Counted from the first letter of the stretch, positions 32,494-41,474 are shown. The stretch: DNA of 64,000 nt from Sphingobacteriales bacterium JAD_PAG50586_3 (GCA_023213195.1 CP096135.1:1258616-1322615); one strand, 5' to 3'. Numbers and translations: made by a program. The notes: generated from the sequence alone by a model not told the origin.

Positions 32494-33747
32494 ATGGAAT
32501 TAAAACGGGTAGTAGTAACAGGGCTTGGGGCAGTAACCCCATTAGGTAATTCTGTTCCGGAGTACTGGAACAACCTGCTTAATGGTGTTAGTGGAGCCGG
32601 CCCTATTACCCGCTTTGATGCTTCTAAATTTAAAACCAAGTTTGCCTGCGAGGTAAAAAACTTTGACGCCGGTTTGTATTTTGACCGCAAAGAAGCCCGT
32701 AAGCAAGATTTATATTCTCATTTTGCCATTGCCGCTGCCGACGAGGCTATTAAAGACTCGGGCATTAATCTGGAGCAGGTAAACCTTGCCCGCTTTGGTG
32801 TTATATGGGGTTCTGGCATTGGTGGTGTTGAAACGTTTTACAAAGAGAGTGCAGAGTACGCCCGTGGCGATGGCACCCCGCGTTTTAACCCATTTTTTAT
32901 CCCTAAAATGATTGGAAATATTGCCGGAGGGCAAATTTCTATCCGCTATGGGTTGCGCGGTCCTAACTATACAGCTGTGTCGGCTTGCGCATCGTCTACC
33001 AACTCGGTTATAGATGCCTTTAACTACATACGTTTAGGCAAGGCCGATATGTTTGTTACCGGTGGCTCTGAAGCCGCTATTAACGAAACAGGTGTGGGTG
33101 GCTTTAACGCCATGCACGCCATGAGTACCCGCAACGACGACCCGCAAGGTGCATCACGCCCGTTTGATGCAGGCCGCGATGGTTTTGTATTGGGCGAGGG
33201 TGCCGGTGCTATTATCCTTGAAGAATACGAACACGCTAAAGCCCGCGGCGCTAAAATTTACGCCGAAATGGTTGGCGGTGGCATGTCTGCCGATGCGTAC
33301 CACCTTACCGCGCCACACCCCGAGGGGTTAGGGGCTATTGCGGTAATGCAGGAAACCCTGCGCGATGCGGAGATGAAGCCTGAGGATGTTGACTACATCA
33401 ACGTACACGGTACATCTACCCCATTGGGCGATGCTACCGAGCTTAAGGCCATACAAAAGGTGTTTGGTGAGCATGCGTATAGCATGAATATAAGCTCTAC
33501 CAAATCTATGACAGGGCACTTATTGGGTGCAGCAGGGGTAATAGAGGCTATAGCTTCTATTTTAGCCGTTAAAAATGGTGTAGTGCCTCCAACTATCAAC
33601 AACACAACCGTAGACCCCGAAATTGACCCTAAGCTTAACCTGACGCTTAATAAAGCCCAGGAACGTGAGGTTAACGTAGCCCTTAGCAATACCTTTGGGT
33701 TTGGCGGACATAATGCCTCTGTTATTTTCAAAAAATACAGCAATTAG
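32494..33747 (+). CDS. fabF: Beta-ketoacyl-ACP synthase II
   Basis: 417 residues, the normal length. It extends acyl-ACP by condensing it with malonyl-ACP. The catalytic Cys lies in SACASSTN (about residue 165) and the two catalytic His in VHGTSTPLGD (about 304) and TKSMTGHLLGAAG (about 341). Downstream GFGGHN is the usual C-terminal Gly-rich block. Start MELKRVVVTGLG matches family starts. Confidence 0.97.
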   Translation: MELKRVVVTGLGAVTPLGNSVPEYWNNLLNGVSGAGPITRFDASKFKTKFACEVKNFDAGLYFDRKEARKQDLYSHFAIAAADEAIKDSGINLEQVNLARFGVIWGSGIGGVETFYKESAEYARGDGTPRFNPFFIPKMIGNIAGGQISIRYGLRGPNYTAVSACASSTNSVIDAFNYIRLGKADMFVTGGSEAAINETGVGGFNAMHAMSTRNDDPQGASRPFDAGRDGFVLGEGAGAIILEEYEHAKARGAKIYAEMVGGGMSADAYHLTAPHPEGLGAIAVMQETLRDAEMKPEDVDYINVHGTSTPLGDATELKAIQKVFGEHAYSMNISSTKSMTGHLLGAAGVIEAIASILAVKNGVVPPTINNTTVDPEIDPKLNLTLNKAQEREVNVALSNTFGFGGHNASVIFKKYSN

Positions 33748-33749
33748 TT

Positions 33750-34505
33750 GTGCCTGTAAATACCCTTAAAAAATTTATTCTTAATACCGAAGACCAACGT
33801 TTGTTTACGTTTATTCGTAACGTAACGGGTGTGTCGCCTAAAAACCTGGGCTTGTATAAGCAGGCGTTCAGGCACAGCTCTGTATCGCAAGATATTGGCT
33901 ATGGCGCCCGCAATAGTAATGAGCGGTTAGAGTTTCTTGGCGATGCTATTTTAAGTGCATCGGTAGCTAACTACCTGTTTAAGAAATTTCCCTACCGCGA
34001 TGAGGGTTTCCTTACCGAAATGCGTTCTAAAATAGTAAGTCGTAACAACCTTAACAGCCTATCATTAAAAATGGGCTTTGAGGATTTTATTGATGCCGGT
34101 AAAGATGTCATACGCCACAACAGGGCCATATTGGGCAATACCTTTGAGGCCTTTATTGGTGCCTTTTTTCTTGACAAGGGCTACCTGGTTACCGAGCGTT
34201 TTATTATGAAGCGCCTGATAGAGGGCCAAATTGACATTGATGTGTTGGAAGATACCGACATCAGCCACAAAAGCAAACTGCTTAACTGGGCCAACCGTGA
34301 GCGCCGCAAGCTGGAGATTAACTTCCTTGAGGTACCTGCCGAAGGAGAAGACAAGTCGAAGAGCAAGCGCTACCACAAAACGGTGGTTATTTTAGATGGA
34401 ACGCAAATTGCCGACGGCATGGGCATTTCTAAAAAGGAAGCATCAGAAAACGCTGCCCAGCGCGCTGTTAGGGCGCTGGAGGCGGGTGGAACTTCTTTAA
34501 GTTAA
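33750..34505 (+). CDS. rnc: Ribonuclease III
   Basis: 251 residues starting with GTG two bases after the fabF stop. RNase III cuts double-stranded RNA in rRNA processing. The signature NERLEFLGDAIL carries the metal-binding acids, and GNTFEAFIGAFFLDKG is the second acidic motif. The C-terminal third (from KSKLLNWANRERR) is the double-stranded RNA-binding domain, ending KKEASENAAQRAVRAL. Co-transcription with acpP and fabF is expected from spacing. Confidence 0.96.
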   Translation: MPVNTLKKFILNTEDQRLFTFIRNVTGVSPKNLGLYKQAFRHSSVSQDIGYGARNSNERLEFLGDAILSASVANYLFKKFPYRDEGFLTEMRSKIVSRNNLNSLSLKMGFEDFIDAGKDVIRHNRAILGNTFEAFIGAFFLDKGYLVTERFIMKRLIEGQIDIDVLEDTDISHKSKLLNWANRERRKLEINFLEVPAEGEDKSKSKRYHKTVVILDGTQIADGMGISKKEASENAAQRAVRALEAGGTSLS

Positions 34506-34606
34506 TCTGAAATCTGACAATTGAAATCTGAAAGTTTTAAGGTTGTTTTTTCCTTCGGAAAAATTAGGTTTTGTTTCAGTAAATCAAAGAACAAGTAGTT
34601 TAGGTT

Positions 34607-35299
34607 TTACAATATCTCCATTAACTGGTTTAGGTTTGATATTGAATGTACCCCATCAAGCACTTCGCCGGCGGGGTTAAAGTATATGGCCCTGATGCCC
34701 GCATTATGCGCGCCCTGAATGTCTTTTGTAGGCTCATCGCCAATCATAATACATTCGTCAGCAGTAGCATTCAGCAACTTCATGGTATAGTCGAATATTT
34801 TGCGGTGGGGTTTAAGGGCACCGGCTTTTTCTGATGTTATCAGGTTATCAAAATAATGGTCTATGCCCGATGATTTTACCTTAACCGTTTGCACCTCTTC
34901 AAACCCGTTGGTGATGATATGCAGGCTGTATTTCTCCTTTAGGTAATCAAGCGTAGCGTGGCAGTTAGGGAAGCAGGCACTTTGTAAGGGACTTAGCACA
35001 ATATAGTCGGTGCCCATTTGCTCTGCCATGGCTTTGTCTTTAATACCAAACACCTCAAGCGTTTTGCGGTAGCGCACCGTGCGCAGGTGCTTCTTGGTTA
35101 TTTTACCATCAATGTATAAGTTCCAATAGCGCTCGTTTTGAAAGCGGTACTCGGCAATAAACACCTCAGGACTGCTTATGTGCTTACCCAGGTTGTACTT
35201 AACAAACATCTCGCGCAGGGTAATCTCCACGTTGGTGTTAAAGTCCCACAGGGTATGGTCAAGGTCGAAAAATATATGCTTAATACCTGTCAAAATCAA
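34607..35299 (-). CDS. YjjG-family HAD nucleotidase
   Basis: 230 residues, start codon TTG (at 35299 or the next TTG at 35293). HAD motifs: FFDLDHTLWD with both catalytic Asp, HIITNGFEEVQ with motif II Thr, Lys in EKAGALKPHRKIFD, and MIGDEPTKDIQGAHNAG with the motif IV acids. This combination is typical of YjjG, which removes phosphate from non-canonical pyrimidine nucleotides. The gene ends close to the 3' side of rnc, convergently. Confidence 0.88.
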   Translation of the reverse strand: MILTGIKHIFFDLDHTLWDFNTNVEITLREMFVKYNLGKHISSPEVFIAEYRFQNERYWNLYIDGKITKKHLRTVRYRKTLEVFGIKDKAMAEQMGTDYIVLSPLQSACFPNCHATLDYLKEKYSLHIITNGFEEVQTVKVKSSGIDHYFDNLITSEKAGALKPHRKIFDYTMKLLNATADECIMIGDEPTKDIQGAHNAGIRAIYFNPAGEVLDGVHSISNLNQLMEIL

Positions 35300-35302
35300 A
35301 AA

Positions 35303-35776
35303 CTAAAAAGAAGTAAAAATGGCCGAAAATATCAGCGACCATACAGCCAGCGAACCTGCCATATACATGTATACATGCCTACGGTCGTGGCGATAAAGGC
35401 GGGCGGCAATAAGCGTACCCACGGGTATAGATAGTATGGTGGGCGTAATAAGCGATATGCCTATCAACCCGTATTTAGCTTTAAACCTAACCAGCTTGCG
35501 CTTGCGGGGCGTAAACACCTTGCCGGTGCGCTTGTGGTGCTCGCCGGTAATTTTATGCTTTAGCCAAGAGTAGGCATCAAAAATATAGGTACTCAGGTAT
35601 AGGGTAACCATAACGCCAAACATGCCCGATGCCATAGAAAAGCACATGGCCTCTATAAACGTCATTTGAAAAACCTGTATGGCAATAGGTGTAAACACAA
35701 GGAATTTAAACGCTGATGATAAGAACAACGTAACAAACTGAACGGTTAACACTTTACTTAAAACTATAGTAAACAC
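35303..35776 (-). CDS. Small multi-pass membrane protein (small multidrug export/DedA-like)
   Basis: 157 residues with hydrophobic stretches at about 8-35, 38-65, 104-125 and 135-157 and a basic loop between (KHKITGEHHKRTGKVFTPRKRK). The FKAKYGLIGISLITPTILSIPVGTL block (residues ~98-122) resembles the re-entrant region of the Sm_multidrug_ex (YqgA/DedA-like) group. It lies 3 bases upstream of the nucleotidase gene on the same strand, so the two are co-transcribed. Transport function is only suggested by family. Confidence 0.65.
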   Translation of the reverse strand: MFTIVLSKVLTVQFVTLFLSSAFKFLVFTPIAIQVFQMTFIEAMCFSMASGMFGVMVTLYLSTYIFDAYSWLKHKITGEHHKRTGKVFTPRKRKLVRFKAKYGLIGISLITPTILSIPVGTLIAARLYRHDRRHVYMYMAGSLAVWSLIFSAIFTSF

Positions 35777-35807
35777 AGGCTTTTAACGAATATGTAAGGG
35801 GTTTGTT

Positions 35808-36461
35808 CTAACTATCTTGTTTAGGCCCAAAAGTCAGGTCGCCGGCATCGCCAAGGCCGGGTACTATATAAGCCTGCGCCGTAAGTTCATCGTCAATGCC
35901 GCCTACCCAAATGGTGCAGTTGCTTGGCGTGTGGCTGCGGGTATATTCAACACCCTCGCTGCTGGCAATAAGGCCTACAAAGTGGGTATGTTTTGGAATG
36001 CCTTTGGTAATAAGCGCTTTGTAGGCCAGTACCATAGACGATCCTGTGGCAATCATAGGGTCGCACACAATCAGAATTTTATCGGTAAGGTCGGGGCAGC
36101 TTAGGTACTCTATTTTAATATCGAACGTACCGTCTTTATGGTGCTTACGGTAGGCCGATACAAAGGCATTTTGCGCACCGTCAAAGTAATTTAATACCCC
36201 TTGGTGAAATGGCAACCCTGCACGCAGAATGCAGGCAATAACTACCTTGTCGCTAATAAGGTTAACGTTGGCAATGCCCAGCGGCGTAGTAACCTCCTTG
36301 TTTTCATAATCAAGCACCTTGCTAATCTCGTACGACAAAATCTCGGCGCAACGCTCCAGGTTACGGCGAAAACGCATGCTATCGCCCTGTATAGAGGTAT
36401 CGCGCATTTCTGCCAAAAAGTGATTAAAAATGGTGTTGTTCTTGTTGAGTACGTGCAGCAT
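35808..36461 (-). CDS. upp: Uracil phosphoribosyltransferase
   Basis: 217 residues. It makes UMP from uracil and PRPP (pyrimidine salvage). The PRPP loop DPMIATGSSM and the uracil-binding C-terminal loop GGIDDELTAQAYIVPGLGDAG are both intact. A TATATTTG promoter box lies about 20 bases upstream of the ATG. Confidence 0.95.
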   Translation of the reverse strand: MLHVLNKNNTIFNHFLAEMRDTSIQGDSMRFRRNLERCAEILSYEISKVLDYENKEVTTPLGIANVNLISDKVVIACILRAGLPFHQGVLNYFDGAQNAFVSAYRKHHKDGTFDIKIEYLSCPDLTDKILIVCDPMIATGSSMVLAYKALITKGIPKHTHFVGLIASSEGVEYTRSHTPSNCTIWVGGIDDELTAQAYIVPGLGDAGDLTFGPKQDS

Positions 36462-36481
36462 GGGGTATTTTGTTGGGGTAG

Positions 36482-36489
36482 CAAATATA
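36482..36489 (-). promoter_or_regulatory. Promoter box for upp
   Basis: Minus strand TATATTTG, a full TAnnTTTG match, about 20 bases before the upp ATG. Confidence 0.5.
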
Positions 36490-36539
36490 GGTTTTTTAGG
36501 GTTCAGAGGTCAGGGTTTAGGGGTCAGTTTTTGGAAATA

Positions 36540-37085
36540 AGTTTTATAATAGCCCCACCCTTTAGGGCGGGGACTAAGGCACGAAGAACAAACTCCCCTC
36601 CTTTTTAAGGAGGGGCGCCGTAGGCGGGGTGGTTACTCATTGCCTACCTGCGGTCTCTACCGAGGGTTGCCTATGCGGCAGGCACTCCTGTGCGGAGGGC
36701 AATTACTTTTTGCTTGATCAAAAAGTAATCAAAAAATCACGGCTGAAAATTAATTGTCTAAAAACTACACTCTGTTGCGCTGAACCCTGCATTCTAGTCC
36801 AACACACTTAGCAGTGCTTATGGACGTCGCTCAGGCGCAGGCTTCATCCCCGCTATTGCGGGGCTACGCTCCACTCCGTTTGTTTTATTACGACACTTAA
36901 TTTAAGGCCGAATTGTTTCCGCCGTTGGCGGAATGGGGTTCGCACTTTTCGTGGACGGCCCACGCACGAATAAACTATATCGTTGATTGTCATTCCTGCG
37001 AAGGCAGGAATCTCACCAAGCGGTAGAAGAAAATGTCCCCCTCTGGGAGGGGTGCCCAAAGGGCGGGGGAGGTTTTATTATAATA
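36540..37085. repeat. Array of palindromic intergenic repeats between upp and the two-gene cassette
   Basis: No gene is seen in 36462-37125. It holds several different inverted repeats: CCCCaCCC/GGGcGGGG (36553-36572), CCCCTCC/GGAGGGG (36595-36615), ATTACTTTTTG/CAAAAAGTAAT (36702-36729), CCCCGC/GCGGGG (36848-36863), ATTCCTGC/GCAGGAAT (36992-37011) and C-rich/G-rich units near 37037-37072. These are the short dispersed repeat types often found between Bacteroidota genes. Small frames over them are not genes. Confidence 0.8.
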
Positions 37086-37125
37086 AGAAGCTATACATCT
37101 TAATATTGAGTATATTTATAATTAA

Positions 37126-37608
37126 ATGTTAAATATGTCTGAATATTTAGAGATTGCATCTGCTTTGAAGAATCATTTTGATTCAATACAAGAATTAAAA
37201 AGGCTAAATATTGCTACAAATAAAAAAGATTTTACTTCGCAAATTGGAGAATGGTTAATAGCAGAAATTTACGGCGGAACAAGAGCCAAAAGTAGCATAC
37301 AAAAAGATTGGGATATTGAACATAATGGCAATTATATCCAAGTAAAAACTCATTCAAAATCAGAAGATAACAAGAATAGATGGACAGCTATAAAAAGTGC
37401 TGAAGGTGCTAATATTACTACATTAATAACTATCATTTTTACCCATAATTATAAATTACGTGAAATTTATTCTGTGCCATGGACTGAAGCTCTCCTATTA
37501 ATTAAACAGCATAAAGGCAGAAATATAATTTATTGGGACCATCAAAAAAAGTATCAATTAAAAATCGATGAATTACCTAATCAAGAGCTAATATCTATAT
37601 TCTTATAA
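37126..37608 (+). CDS. Predicted PD-(D/E)xK-like nuclease-fold protein of an AT-rich cassette
   Basis: 160 residues, start MLNMSEYL or the inner MSEYL. The pattern QIGEWLIAEIYGG, then KDWDIEHNG, then YIQVKTHSKS fits the E...D...(Q/E)xK core of the restriction-endonuclease fold, close in form to DUF6998 proteins. The catalytic set would be Glu of GEW, Asp of DWDIE and Lys of QVK. Codon use is clearly richer in A and T than in neighbouring genes, a sign of transfer. The next gene follows after 6 bases. Similar proteins occur next to restriction or defence genes; a role here in nucleic-acid cutting is inference. Confidence 0.6.
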   Translation: MLNMSEYLEIASALKNHFDSIQELKRLNIATNKKDFTSQIGEWLIAEIYGGTRAKSSIQKDWDIEHNGNYIQVKTHSKSEDNKNRWTAIKSAEGANITTLITIIFTHNYKLREIYSVPWTEALLLIKQHKGRNIIYWDHQKKYQLKIDELPNQELISIFL

Positions 37609-37614
37609 ATTCAA

Positions 37615-38730
37615 ATGGATTATACACTCGAAGAAATATATTTACTGATAGGGAAAGATGATAAAGTGGCGTCTATCTGGTTTAAACAAGATACTCATTC
37701 ATATAATGAGTATGGTAGATTTATTACAGCTATTATAAATTATACGCAAAAACAAAGAGAAGAACTAGATATCCTAGTAAATGAAAAACCTTTTTCGAAA
37801 ACTGGAATAATCAAAGTGAAATACTTAGGCCTTGATATGGCTAAAGAAAAAGTTGCGAACTTGGTTACAGATGGAATTGAGTCTAGTGATATCTCTAAGA
37901 TTGAATATTCTGAAAGATTAATATCCAATAAATTTCATTCTATTCAGAAAAGGGAAATAACTAAAATAAATGTGCCATTTACCTCTTTGCCAAAGGGTCA
38001 AGATGCAAATTGGCAATATGGATTTTATAAAATGTTAGTAACTGATAATGTTGGCTTATGTCCAGAAGAAAGATATTCTTATTTGGCTTCAAAATACTAT
38101 TTCGAAAAAGAAAACTTAACAGATGCGGAAAAGGGTGAAGTATATACTCAGAATGGATTAAATGAAAATGTCGAATGGAAATTACTAAAGCTAAAACGTC
38201 ATAGGAAAGATATAACTGATGATGAAAATCAACGGCTGTTAAAATTGTATGTTCTACACAAAAAGAAAGTTAGAGAAAAGCTCGATAAATGTTTAAAGGA
38301 AGCAGGCAGCAGCTTAAATACACTGATTAAGACTAATAATGAACTGGCAAAGACAATGTTGTTCAAAGGACTTTTCTATCAACAGAGAAGATTTAATGCA
38401 ATTGGACTAATTCCTATTTATTTAGATTTAGATAGATATTTACATATTTATACTAGGCATGTTGAAGAAATGAAATTTAATAGTCAATTTAAATCAAAAG
38501 ATAATTTTCAGTGGGAAGAACCAGATGTTTTAATAGTTATTGGTAAAGTTATAGAAGAACTTGATGATGAAATACAGCAATATTTTAAAATAAATCTAGG
38601 CAAACGTTATAGTAGATATGGAGATCAAAGCTATTACTTCGAAGGGGATTATTATACTTTTCATATAGAGCCCAATGGTCTAATTAGTACATTTCATAAA
38701 AACAAAAAGACTCACGAACGCATAGTATAG
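37615..38730 (+). CDS. Protein of unknown function with a possible BECR-type RNase C-terminus
   Basis: 371 residues, soluble, Lys/Glu/Tyr-rich, same AT-rich codon use as the gene before it. Residues ~1-270 match nothing I know. The last ~100 residues show DRYLHIYTRHVEEMKF, then FQWEEPDVLIVIGKVIEEL, then YYFEGDYYTFHIEPNGLIST. This order (H..RH, an acidic helix, two strands, G.I.T) resembles RNase toxins of the barnase/EndoU/colicin/RelE (BECR) group. If so, the His residues would be catalytic. It forms a tight pair with the nuclease-like gene, and both are framed by palindromic repeats. Confidence 0.45.
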   Translation: MDYTLEEIYLLIGKDDKVASIWFKQDTHSYNEYGRFITAIINYTQKQREELDILVNEKPFSKTGIIKVKYLGLDMAKEKVANLVTDGIESSDISKIEYSERLISNKFHSIQKREITKINVPFTSLPKGQDANWQYGFYKMLVTDNVGLCPEERYSYLASKYYFEKENLTDAEKGEVYTQNGLNENVEWKLLKLKRHRKDITDDENQRLLKLYVLHKKKVREKLDKCLKEAGSSLNTLIKTNNELAKTMLFKGLFYQQRRFNAIGLIPIYLDLDRYLHIYTRHVEEMKFNSQFKSKDNFQWEEPDVLIVIGKVIEELDDEIQQYFKINLGKRYSRYGDQSYYFEGDYYTFHIEPNGLISTFHKNKKTHERIV

Positions 38731-38869
38731 TAATTAATTTATTCTTTAAAAGGATATGGCTGTTTTGTCAAGCGCCACTATAAATTAATTAATTGTATTT
38801 TAGTTAGGTAACATTGATAATATAAAGCAGGGTTGACAAGCCCCTATCCGAGGTTGTATCTTTGTGGTG

Positions 38870-38995
38870 GAGAGAGAAAACCTCCCTCCCCGTTGCGCAT
38901 GCGCAACGGTACTCCCTCAATGAGGGAGACCTAAAACATTTACTAAACCAAAGACTCCCCCGCCCGCCAGCGGGCACCCCTCTTAGAGGGGGATT
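38870..38995. repeat. Palindromic repeats closing the AT-rich cassette
   Basis: Contains a perfect 20-base palindrome (38890-38909, CCGTTGCGCA then its complement), a CTCCCTC/GAGGGAG pair (38912-38928) and further CCCGC/GCGGG and CCCCTCT/AGAGGGG pairs. These are the same classes as in the array on the other side of the cassette. Confidence 0.75.
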
Positions 38996-39002
38996 TAATT
39001 AA

Positions 39003-40375
39003 TTGCCTACGATGAAAAAGCCTTTTAACCCACCTACCGTTAAACACGATATTGAGCATTTTAAAATAATGGAACCTAACGCTAAGGGCGAGATGGTGGA
39101 AAAACATATTGTGCGTATATCCGGTCCGGGGTTGCCGGGTATTGATTACCCATACGAAGACGAAAGCCTGCCTAAGGTTTTGCAGCGCTACAGCTTGGCA
39201 GATGTATTAAATACACCTCCCAAGAAACCCGAAAAGCTATGGGGCAATTATTGGCAAAGCGGTCAGCTATGCATATTGGCGGGCGATATGGGTACGGGTA
39301 AAAGTACTGTGGCTATACAGTTGGCGAAAAGCTTGAGCCTCACCCCCGGCCCCTCTCCAAAGGAGAGGGGGAAATAAATCCCCCATCGGCACTTGAAGAA
39401 AATCCCCCGTCAGCACTTACCAGTGCTGACACCCCCATTGAAAAGGGGGAACTTAATAAAGGCAAAAAAGTATTATTTATCGGGTTTGAGTTGAGTGGGG
39501 CGGATATGCGGATGCGGTATGGCAGTGGGGAGGTATCGGAAAACTTGTTTTATGCTAACCTGAATGCCGATGCTTTTGCAACGGGCAGGGCTACGCTGGG
39601 CGAACGGTTGGTTACTTTGCTTGATGATATGGTTAAAGAAACAGGGGCCGAGGTGGTTATTATAGACCAGCCCGACCGTATGCACCTGCAACCCGCCATG
39701 TGGAATTATTTTATGCTAAAACTAAATGCCCTGAAAGTGCAACAAGGGGTTTCTATACTCATTACCCTAAACAATAAGCCCCGCAACCTGAGCAAAGCGC
39801 CCACCATTAGCAGCCTGTACAAAAGCAACCTGCTGGCCCCGCATGCCGATAGTATTGTGTGTATAGCCAACCATTGCAGGCAAGAAGGGAAACGGTATAT
39901 AAAACTACTAAAAAATACGGCCCTGCCCCTAGGTGAAAATGCCTTGGTTGAGGTGTTGGAAATTGGGTTGCAAAACAATGAAATTTTGCTACAACCACCG
40001 ACGATTCTGTCGGTGCAGGTGTGCGGCACAGAGCAGGAAGAAAAAGTACTACAACCCACCGCCACCGAGCGCCGGAATGCCCGCATGATTTTAGCCGAAG
40101 AAATGCGTTGCCAGGGGATGAGTTTCAGGGATATTGCTATTGCAATGGAATTGCCGGAACGGACGGTTAGGAGTTGGGTATCGTTTATAGGGGAGAGAGC
40201 AGTGAGGAGTGAGGAGCGGGAAGTTGCGAGTGTTGAGGGCGGTGGGGTGAGTGATAAGCATGAGCAGGCTTACCATTTGGTATCGGGAGAAAGGGGTGGT
40301 GGCTTCGGGTTAGTACAAACGGAACATGCCGCCACCCCTCCCTCACGCCGAAGGCGTGAGTACTCCCCTTTGTAG
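39003..40375 (+). CDS. RecA-fold (RepA-like/AAA_25) ATPase with a palindromic repeat inside the coding region (frameshifted)
   Basis: The first frame has Walker A GDMGTGKST and a following helix (VAIQLAKSLS), then stops inside a C-rich repeat. From ~39350 another frame runs through the repeat without a stop (PPSALEENPPSALTSADTPI) into KGKKVLFIGFELSGADM, the second strand of the RecA fold, and Walker B VVIIDQPD. One base change in the C run at 39342-39346 would give one ~457-residue protein. The insert lies in a surface loop. Near the C-terminus, ERRNARMILAEEM and MSFRDIAIAMELPERTVRSWV form a helix-turn-helix. The last residues and stop codon come from a second repeat copy (40330-40375). DNA-linked function in a mobile element is likely. 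Confidence 0.65.
39339..39450 (+). repeat. Repeat inserted in the ATPase gene
   Basis: Contains CCCCTCTCC AAA GGAGAGGGG (39350-39370) and GTCAGCACT TACC AGTGCTGAC (39409-39430). One frame encodes the LTPGPSPKERG peptide often produced by this repeat type; another is open throughout. Confidence 0.75.
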
Positions 40376-40392
40376 GGGGAGAGCCATTTAAT
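40330..40392 (+). repeat. Repeat forming the 3' end of the ATPase gene
   Basis: CTCACGCC GAA GGCGTGAG (40342-40360) and TCCCC/GGGGA (40363-40380). It supplies the Arg-rich end and the stop of the ATPase frame. Confidence 0.7.
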
Positions 40393-40474
40393 GAAGAACT
40401 ATTTCCCCCTCACTTGTTCAATACTACCCTTAGGGAGTGGATAAATATCGTAGACCCCATGCCCTAATAATTTT

Positions 40475-40482
40475 TAAATTTG
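40475..40482 (+). promoter_or_regulatory. Promoter box for trxB implying a leaderless transcript
   Basis: TAAATTTG ends four bases before the trxB ATG at 40487, the same spacing as at recO. Confidence 0.45.
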
Positions 40483-40486
40483 CAGT

Positions 40487-41440
40487 ATGAATACAGATGT
40501 AGAAACCATTAAATGTTTGATTATAGGCTCTGGCCCTGCGGGGTACACTGCCGCTATATACGCAGCCCGCGCCGACCTTAAACCTGTTATGTACCAAGGC
40601 CTTCAGCCGGGTGGTCAGCTTACCATTACTAACGATGTAGAGAATTTTCCCGGCTACCCCGATGGGGTAATGGGTCCGGCCATGATGCAAGACCTGCAAA
40701 AGCAGGCCGAGCGCTTTGGTACCGATGTGCGCTGGGGCTACGCTTCGAGCGTTGATTTTTCTTTGCACCCATACAAGGTAACTATTGACGAGGTTAAAAC
40801 TGTTTTAGCCGAAACGGTGATTATATCTACCGGTGCTTCGGCCAAATGGTTAGGCCTGCCCAGCGAGGAGCGTTTGAACGGCTTTGGTGTATCGGCCTGT
40901 GCCGTGTGCGACGGGTTCTTTTTCCGCGGTCAGGATGTAGCCATTGTTGGTGGTGGGGATACTGCTGCCGAAGAGGCTACCTACCTTGCCAAACTTTGCC
41001 GCAAGGTGTATATGATTGTCCGCCGCGACGAGCTGCGCGCCTCTAAAGCTATGCAGCACCGTGTGCTTAACACCCCAAACCTGGAGGTTTTGTGGGATAC
41101 TGAAACAGTAGAAATTCAAGGTGAGCAAGCTGTTGAGCATGCCCTTGTACGCAACCTAAAAACAGGCGAAGAGCGTACGCTGGATATTACAGGCTTTTTT
41201 GTTGCTATTGGCCATACGCCAAACTCGGGCATATTTAAAGGCTGGATTGATATGGACGAGAGCGGCTACATTAAAACCAAGCCGGGCACTACGCAAACCA
41301 ACCTGCCGGGGGTATTTGCCTGCGGCGATGTGCAAGACCATGTGTACCGTCAGGCGGTTACCGCAGCGGGCACAGGCTGTATGGCTGCCTTAGAAGCCGA
41401 GCGTTGGTTGGCCGCTAAAGAAGTTCCGGCAGAGGTGTAA
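40487..41440 (+). CDS. trxB: Thioredoxin reductase
   Basis: 317 residues. The flavoenzyme uses NADPH to reduce thioredoxin. GSGPAGYTAAIYAARA is the FAD-binding motif, CAVC (about residues 139-142) the redox disulfide, GGGDTAAEEA the NADPH site and ACGDVQD the second FAD motif. All are intact. Confidence 0.97.
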   Translation: MNTDVETIKCLIIGSGPAGYTAAIYAARADLKPVMYQGLQPGGQLTITNDVENFPGYPDGVMGPAMMQDLQKQAERFGTDVRWGYASSVDFSLHPYKVTIDEVKTVLAETVIISTGASAKWLGLPSEERLNGFGVSACAVCDGFFFRGQDVAIVGGGDTAAEEATYLAKLCRKVYMIVRRDELRASKAMQHRVLNTPNLEVLWDTETVEIQGEQAVEHALVRNLKTGEERTLDITGFFVAIGHTPNSGIFKGWIDMDESGYIKTKPGTTQTNLPGVFACGDVQDHVYRQAVTAAGTGCMAALEAERWLAAKEVPAEV

Positions 41441-41474
41441 AACATTTTAAGATGCATTTTCGTATATTTAGGAT

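Noticed and set aside
36629-37059. Two ~60-residue frames in the repeat array
   Set aside because: They are translations of palindromic repeats with no start context.
36540-37085. CRISPR array
   Set aside because: The repeats differ from each other and are not evenly spaced, and no cas gene is nearby.
37126-40392. A complete integrative element or prophage
   Set aside because: No integrase, transposase, attachment repeat or phage structural gene can be seen; only AT-rich genes, repeats and an ATPase.
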